Assembly: GCF_005503145.1 (NCBI RefSeq)
Contig: NZ_SCNV01000055.1
Coordinates: 1 to 58,260 of the forward strand
Direction: 5' to 3'
Length of the DNA: 58,260 bases
Source: Burkholderia sp. 4M9327F10
GTDB taxonomy: Bacteria > Pseudomonadota > Gammaproteobacteria > Burkholderiales > Burkholderiaceae
In this document: in pieces, positions 52,421-58,260 of the stretch
How the letters are laid out: every line of letters starts with the position of its first letter
Numbering within the stretch: position 1 is the stretch's first letter
The notes under the pieces: model-generated
What the model was told of the DNA's origin: nothing
Databases searched by the model: none
The model's input: the letters and a program-made list of their open reading frames with translations, nothing else
Made by a program: the position numbers and the translations under genes

Positions 52421-52669
52421 TCAGTTGGCCATGGCGCCTGAAGCTTCGTGCTTCATGCCCATTGCATCGCCGCTCTTCTTCATCTTGTCCTTGGACATGG
52501 CGTCTTTCGACATCGTGTCCTTGCCCATCGCGTCTTTCGACATGCTGTCCTTCTTCATGGTGTCGTGCGACATGGCGTCGTTCGACATGGCGCCGCTCGC
52601 CTGTGCGAAAGCTGCGGTGCCGCTCGTCAGAAACGCGACTGCCAGTGCTGCGATTGCATACTTCTTCAT
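52421..52669 (-). CDS. Met-rich MXKD pentapeptide-repeat exported protein
   Basis: The 82-aa precursor has a signal peptide ending near TAAFAQA. The mature part of about 60 residues carries tandem repeats of the form M-x-K/H-D-x: AMSHD, TMKKD, SMSKD, AMGKD, TMSKD, AMSKD. It has 11 methionines in the mature part, almost one in five residues. It follows an MsrP-like gene by 95 bp on the same strand. This recalls MrpX, a sacrificial Met-rich periplasmic peptide that absorbs hypochlorite and is repaired by a YedY-type reductase; that role is inference here. Confidence 0.8.
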   Translation of the reverse strand: MKKYAIAALAVAFLTSGTAAFAQASGAMSNDAMSHDTMKKDSMSKDAMGKDTMSKDAMSKDKMKKSGDAMGMKHEASGAMAN

Positions 52670-52764
52670 GGGATCACTCCATTTGTTGTGAATTGATAGA
52701 ACCGGTCATGCCGGTGTGTTTCCGAAGCTTCTGCCCCTCGCGGGTCGGGCCCAACCCGCGCGCG

Positions 52765-53559
52765 TCAGGAGCCTCCGAACCAGTTGTAGCCCTGGTCGAC
52801 CCAATAGCCGCCGGGGTAAGTGTTGGTGACGAACATCTCGACGATGTGCTTCGGATTCTTGTAGCCGAGCTTGGTCGGCATGCGCAGCTTCATCGGGAAG
52901 CCGTATTTCGGCGGCAACCGCTGGCCGTCGTACTCGAACGTGAGGAGCGTCTGCGGATGCAGGGCGGTCGCCATGTCGATGCTTTCGTAGTAGTCGTCGG
53001 CGCATTTGAAGCCGACATACTTCGCTGTGGTGTCGGCGCCCACGCGGCGCAGGAAATCGGCGAACGGCGTGCCGCCCCAGCGCCCGATCGCGCTCCACCC
53101 TTCCACGCAGATATGCCGCGTGATCTGCTCGGCGTGCGGCAGCGCATACAGTTCCGGCAGGCTCCACGTGCGCTGGCCGGTAACAAGGCCGCTGACGTTC
53201 AGCCGGTAGTCCGCAGCATTGACCTCGGGCACCTCGTCGACGTCGTAAAACGCGTTGAACGGAAACGGCCGCGTGATCTGCGCTTCGGTATAGGTGGGCG
53301 CCAGTTGCTGCGGATCGAAGATGAACGCCTGGGCGCGGTCGTTCAGGCGCGAGACGGCCGTGAGGAACGCATTCACCGATTTGTCGTCGGAGAGCGAGCA
53401 GCCGGTCAGCATCGACAGGCCGCCGAGCGTGAGCAACTGCTTGCCGAACAGGCGCCGCGACGGCAAGGCGAGCTCGCGGCGTGCGTCGATCAGGATCGAT
53501 TCGCGGTCGAGCTTGCCCGCAGGCATGCGGCGGACCGGCTTTTTGTCTGATGGGGTCAT
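52765..53559 (-). CDS. MsrP (YedY)-like molybdopterin oxidoreductase
   Basis: The 264-aa protein has a twin-arginine signal (SRRLFGKQLLTLGGLSM) and, unusually, a lipobox-like LTGC right after it. The sulfite-oxidase fold carries the Mo-ligating Cys151 in HICVEGWSAIGRWGG and the C-terminal VDQGYNWFGGS. It has no haem domain. MsrP repairs methionine sulfoxide in periplasmic proteins with electrons from a membrane cytochrome. It is 10 bp after the cytochrome b gene and 95 bp before the Met-rich gene. Confidence 0.88.
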   Translation of the reverse strand: MTPSDKKPVRRMPAGKLDRESILIDARRELALPSRRLFGKQLLTLGGLSMLTGCSLSDDKSVNAFLTAVSRLNDRAQAFIFDPQQLAPTYTEAQITRPFPFNAFYDVDEVPEVNAADYRLNVSGLVTGQRTWSLPELYALPHAEQITRHICVEGWSAIGRWGGTPFADFLRRVGADTTAKYVGFKCADDYYESIDMATALHPQTLLTFEYDGQRLPPKYGFPMKLRMPTKLGYKNPKHIVEMFVTNTYPGGYWVDQGYNWFGGS

Positions 53560-53569
53560 GGGACTCTCC

Positions 53570-54208
53570 TTAGCGGCCGCGCAGCATCGCCAGCAACGAG
53601 CGCGGGACGAGCGCCACCATCACCAGATGCACGGCGATAAAAGCCGCCATCAGCGACATGGCGCAAAAATGCACGACGCGTGCGTTGTCGTAGCCGCCCA
53701 TCAGTTCGCGCAGCAGCGGAAACTGCACCGACTTCCAGATGGCAAGTCCCGAGAGCACCAGCACGATCAGGTCGCACACCACGAACACGTAGGCGAATTT
53801 CTGCACCGCGTTGTAGACCCGCAGATCGGCGTGCGAAAGCTTGCCGGTCAGCGCGGCAATGAAGTCGTGCAGGATGGCGCGCGGCGAGAGCGGCAGGAAC
53901 TTGCGGAAAAAACGGCCGCTGACGAGGTTGAGCGCGAGATACACGAGGCCGTTGAAGACCAGCAGCCACATCGCCGCGAAGTGCCATTGCAGCGCGCCGC
54001 CGAGCCAGCCGCCGAGCGTCAGCGAAGGCGGAAACGTAAAGCTCCTGAAGACCGGCGACGCGTCATAGATGCGCCAGCCCGACAGCATCATCACGATTGC
54101 GGCGAGCGCGTTGAGCCAATGGGTGACGCGCACCCAGACCGGGTGAATCGTGCCGCTACGCGGCGCGGTGGGCGGCGCCGTGTCGGCTAGTGCGTGCGGG
54201 GTGGCCAT
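53570..54208 (-). CDS. Membrane cytochrome b (b561/YedZ1-type), partner of the MsrP-like enzyme
   Basis: The 212-aa protein starts at ATG 54208 behind GAGGAG; the frame is open back to 54295. Four to five helices and several membrane His residues are visible (HPVWVRVTHWLNALAAIVMM, LQWHFAAMWLLVFNGLVY, VVHFCAMSLMAAFIAVHLVM), fitting a two-haem cytochrome b561-type subunit. It likely feeds electrons from quinol to the MsrP-like enzyme encoded 10 bp downstream. Confidence 0.85.
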   Translation of the reverse strand: MATPHALADTAPPTAPRSGTIHPVWVRVTHWLNALAAIVMMLSGWRIYDASPVFRSFTFPPSLTLGGWLGGALQWHFAAMWLLVFNGLVYLALNLVSGRFFRKFLPLSPRAILHDFIAALTGKLSHADLRVYNAVQKFAYVFVVCDLIVLVLSGLAIWKSVQFPLLRELMGGYDNARVVHFCAMSLMAAFIAVHLVMVALVPRSLLAMLRGR

Positions 54209-54291
54209 GTGAATCTCCTCTATCGACCGGAGCGCGCGCTTTGACGCGTGACTCCGGTCCCATGCAAAGCGGTTGCGGGCCGCGATAGGTA

Positions 54292-55125
54292 TCAATGACA
54301 GGCCGCCAGTTCGGCTACCTGCAATACCTCGCCGGTGGCAGCGTTTTCAACAAAGGCCACGACGCCGAACCTGCCGGGTTGCGCATTGGCGTCCGCGGCT
54401 TCGCCGGCGTCGAGCGTGATGTCGCGGCGAATCTGTGCGCTGCCTGCCGCGAGCGGCACCGGACCGATCCACTGCCGCACCACACGCTCGTGATGCAGCG
54501 TCGCGCCATTGTTTTCACCGGCGCGCACCTGCGAAGTGAGGGCGTTTTCGTAGACCGCCACGTACGCGTTCAACGGCCCGCTGCCGGCAGTTTTTGCAGT
54601 AAAGCGCGCGTCGACGCCGAAGCCTTTGACACCCTGCGCGGGCGCCGCCAGTTCCAGCGCAATATCGGCCTGCGCGGGCTCTGCGATTACCTTGTGTATA
54701 CGTTCGTCAAAGCTCTCCGGTTGCGACCAGTCGCGCAATTCACGCCCCGAGACAAAGACTTCCGGCGTGTAGATGGTGTGGCCGCCGGCGAGATCGGTCA
54801 GGTTCTGCTGGCGCTCGGTGAAGCGATGCTGCGAAAAGCGGTCGGTCCAGCCGAGGCCGTTCCAGTAGTCCACGTGCAAGGCGAGCGGCACGATGCCCTG
54901 CGACGCGCCACTGTCTTTCCATTGGCTCAGCCAGCGGTCTGCGGGCGGGCAGCTATTGCAGCCCTCGCTGCTGTAGAGCTCCACCAGGGCGACCCGGTGA
55001 GCCGGGCTGTGCGCCGTGCACATGGATGCAGCCGCCTGAGCGACGCCGCTCGTGGCAAGCGCGGCAAGCACTGCAACGGCGCGCAACAGGCGCGAGTCGG
55101 CAAAGCGGCGGGTGACGGAAGGCAT
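54292..55125 (-). CDS. DUF1223 exported thioredoxin-fold protein
   Basis: The 277-aa precursor starts at ATG 55125 (GGAG 6 nt upstream); 55137 is an alternative. It has a signal peptide (LAALATSGVAQAA) and the DUF1223 pattern VALVELYSSEGCNSCPPADR, with a CxxC redox-like site, and later YTPEVFVSGRE. The function of DUF1223 is not established, but the thioredoxin-like site suggests a redox role. It is 83 bp upstream of the cytochrome b gene on the same strand and may belong to the same stress-repair operon. Confidence 0.8.
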   Translation of the reverse strand: MPSVTRRFADSRLLRAVAVLAALATSGVAQAAASMCTAHSPAHRVALVELYSSEGCNSCPPADRWLSQWKDSGASQGIVPLALHVDYWNGLGWTDRFSQHRFTERQQNLTDLAGGHTIYTPEVFVSGRELRDWSQPESFDERIHKVIAEPAQADIALELAAPAQGVKGFGVDARFTAKTAGSGPLNAYVAVYENALTSQVRAGENNGATLHHERVVRQWIGPVPLAAGSAQIRRDITLDAGEAADANAQPGRFGVVAFVENAATGEVLQVAELAACH

Positions 55126-55355
55126 GGCAGGCTCCATGAGGAAATCTGCACGTTAGTCGAACGTCGCCGGCGGTTATGACAGCGGTTTCGAAAATATTTT
55201 TGCGGGAAGTTGGAGCTTTCATGCTGCGGCGCGTCACCGTGCGCCGCCCAATAGAGATAAGCCTGCCAGCGTGTAAGGTAAGCCGTGAAGGCGCGCTGCC
55301 GATTTCGAGATTGGTTGCCAAGCACCGGCGAGCCGGTGTATCGTTTGGCCTGCTA

Positions 55356-55455
55356 ACGCGGGGGTCCTGCGTCGCACAGGGGTTGGAGGCCTGTGCTGCG
55401 TGGGTGAGAAATACCCTTTGAACCTGATCTGGATAATGCCAGCGCAGGGAAGCGT
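55356..55455 (+). promoter_or_regulatory. TPP riboswitch (THI element) of thiC
   Basis: The closing stem pairs ACGC (55356-55359) with GCGT (55452-55455). The conserved core words are GGGGTCCTGCG near the 5' side, GTGGGTGAGAAATACCC (55400-55416) and TTTGAACCTGATCTGGATAA (55417-55436), then GCGCAGGGAAGCG. It lies about 150 nt before thiC. Thiamine diphosphate binding would reduce thiC expression. The 55126-55355 region before it holds the promoter; no other gene is seen there. Confidence 0.95.
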
Positions 55456-55602
55456 ACGGAATTCGCCACCGTTGCACCGCCTTATCCTCTGGTGAATTCC
55501 GACAACTTCCATCTCGTCTCCTGCTTAGCCGCCCCACATAGCTTTGCATGGCACCGAAGTCGCGCCCGAAAACGCGAACTCCGGTCGACACAGGAGAAAT
55601 AG

Positions 55603-57534
<1,932 letters not shown>

Positions 57535-57861
57535 CGCCGGTCGGGCCGGCGAGGCGGCGCTCGCAGGATGCGCCGCCCACCTGTCTTGCACGGGAAGAGC
57601 CCACCGCCTGAACCGCATCCGGGAAGCTGGACACCGATCCGGCCTTTGGGATGCAGTTCAGGTGGCGGGCTCTTGCATTTGCGCCGCCTGCTGCACAGCA
57701 GCCGCCGCAACCTGCGCCGCGGCGGCGCTTTCGCTCTGAAACAAGCGGTAACGAGTTTGCAACCTGAGGCAGCCGGCGACGGCGTAAGCTGGGCGGATGA
57801 TGCCGTTTTTAGAATCGCCAACACTAACCGCCACGGCATCACGATGCATCAGGAGCGTGCC
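57535..57861. other. Intergenic region after thiC
   Basis: Two GC-rich hairpin candidates (about 57537-57553 and 57552-57580) follow thiC but lack a clear T-tract. The rest holds the promoter of the following lipoprotein gene. Minus-strand ORFs here are antisense shadows without start signals. Confidence 0.4.
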
Positions 57862-58260
57862 ATGAGTCCCCTTTCCACCACCACCCGCCTCGCCGCCGCG
57901 GCCATGGTGCTTGCCTTGTCCGGCTGTTATTACCCGTACGGCTACTACCCCTACGGCGCGAACGGCTATTACGCGACCGTACCCGCTTCGTCCACCCAGA
58001 CGGCCGTCCCGGTGAACGCGAACGGCGAGCCTGTCGGCGCATTGAACCAGCACGATCCGATCCCTGCCCCGCCGCCGCCCTCGGTGACCACCTCCGGCTC
58101 GTACAGCGTGCCCGCCGTCTCAACCCAGCCAGTGGCCGCGTCCCAGCAGGTTTATGTGCCGGCTCCGGCGGCGGCCTATCCCGCCTATCCTGCCTACTAT
58201 CCTTATCCTGCTTATCCGGCCTACCCTGCCTACTATGGGTACGGCTATCCCGCTTACTGG
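57862..58260 (+). CDS. Tyr/Pro/Ala-rich lipoprotein, 3' end cut by window
   Basis: The readable 133 codons start at ATG 57862, 6 nt after AGGAG. A lipoprotein signal (AAAMVLALSGC) is followed by YYPYGYYPYG and, near the window end, tandem YPAYPAY/YPYPAYPAY repeats. No domain is recognised in the visible part; Tyr/Pro-rich tails of this kind often precede a YXWXY- or glycine-zipper-type outer-membrane domain in Burkholderiales, but that is not visible here. Confidence 0.75.
   Translation, partial: MSPLSTTTRLAAAAMVLALSGCYYPYGYYPYGANGYYATVPASSTQTAVPVNANGEPVGALNQHDPIPAPPPPSVTTSGSYSVPAVSTQPVAASQQVYVPAPAAAYPAYPAYYPYPAYPAYPAYYGYGYPAYW

Noticed and set aside
52425..52691. 88-codon plus-strand ORF rich in Met/Ser/Phe/Asp
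   Set aside because: It is the antisense of the MXKD repeat gene; the minus strand has the signal peptide and the repeat.

Overview
The window looks like chromosomal DNA of a high-GC beta-proteobacterium of the order Burkholderiales, most likely Paraburkholderia/Burkholderia or a close relative. Supporting signs are the high GC content, a Porin_4-type general porin, a pqiABC locus, a TPP-riboswitch-controlled thiC, many TetR/LysR/LacI/RcsB-like regulators, an MXKD-repeat protein beside MsrP, and ESPR-type adhesin sequence. No phage, insertion sequence, CRISPR array or replication origin was recognised. The window cuts a gene at both ends.

Layout. 1-2.6 kb: a Gly/Pro-rich SH3-domain exported protein (3' end cut), an LprI-like protein, and a TetR regulator divergent from a darcynin-family gene. 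2.7-7.4 kb: a compact chemotaxis-type operon read leftwards, with a PAS-PAS soluble chemoreceptor, cheR, cheD and a protein made of three CheW domains, but no cheA, cheB or cheY. 7.9-8.7 kb: a Ser/Thr-rich protein whose ribosome binding site lies in a hairpin. 8.7-13.9 kb: pqiABC, then a DUF3313 lipoprotein and a TetR gene that share a duplicated promoter-operator. 14.2-15.0 kb: an AT-rich patch with one tiny ORF carrying a near-perfect Shine-Dalgarno. 15.0-17.0 kb: a secreted S53 (sedolisin/kumamolisin-type) peptidase.

17.1-24.7 kb: a LysR-controlled catabolic and uptake operon of unknown substrate: HpaI-type aldolase, LigI-like amidohydrolase, a DUF5624-like protein, an AAHS-type MFS importer, an EPTP/EAR-repeat beta-propeller and a porin. 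25.2-27.5 kb: 4-hydroxyphenylpyruvate dioxygenase, a RidA protein and a Crp/Fnr regulator. 27.7-31.4 kb: two RcsB-like response regulators flank an in-frame chimera of a two-partner-secretion adhesin N-terminus and a GT9 glycosyltransferase C-terminus.

32.05-32.41 kb holds the most striking item: a tRNA-Leu(UAA) gene on the minus strand interrupted in the anticodon loop by a 281-nt group I intron with an Azoarcus-type IC3 core. 32.6-38.7 kb: LacI regulator, a complete ABC importer and a GpdQ-like phosphodiesterase. 38.7-44.9 kb: an AtoE-type transporter, a 1146-aa molybdopterin oxidoreductase fused to its own FAD/NAD reductase and 2Fe-2S ferredoxin, and a divergent LysR. 44.9-52.0 kb: YejA-like binding protein, DUF2569 membrane protein, MFS transporter, FadH-like dienoyl-CoA reductase, EamA exporter. 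52.4-55.1 kb: a Met-rich MXKD peptide with MsrP-like molybdoenzyme, its cytochrome b and a DUF1223 protein, reminiscent of the MrpX/YedY1 hypochlorite-scavenging system. 55.4-57.5 kb: TPP riboswitch and thiC. The window ends inside a Tyr/Pro-rich lipoprotein gene.

All calls come from reading the sequence and from family knowledge; no database search was run. Start codons were reassigned wherever a Shine-Dalgarno or family alignment pointed to an internal start.
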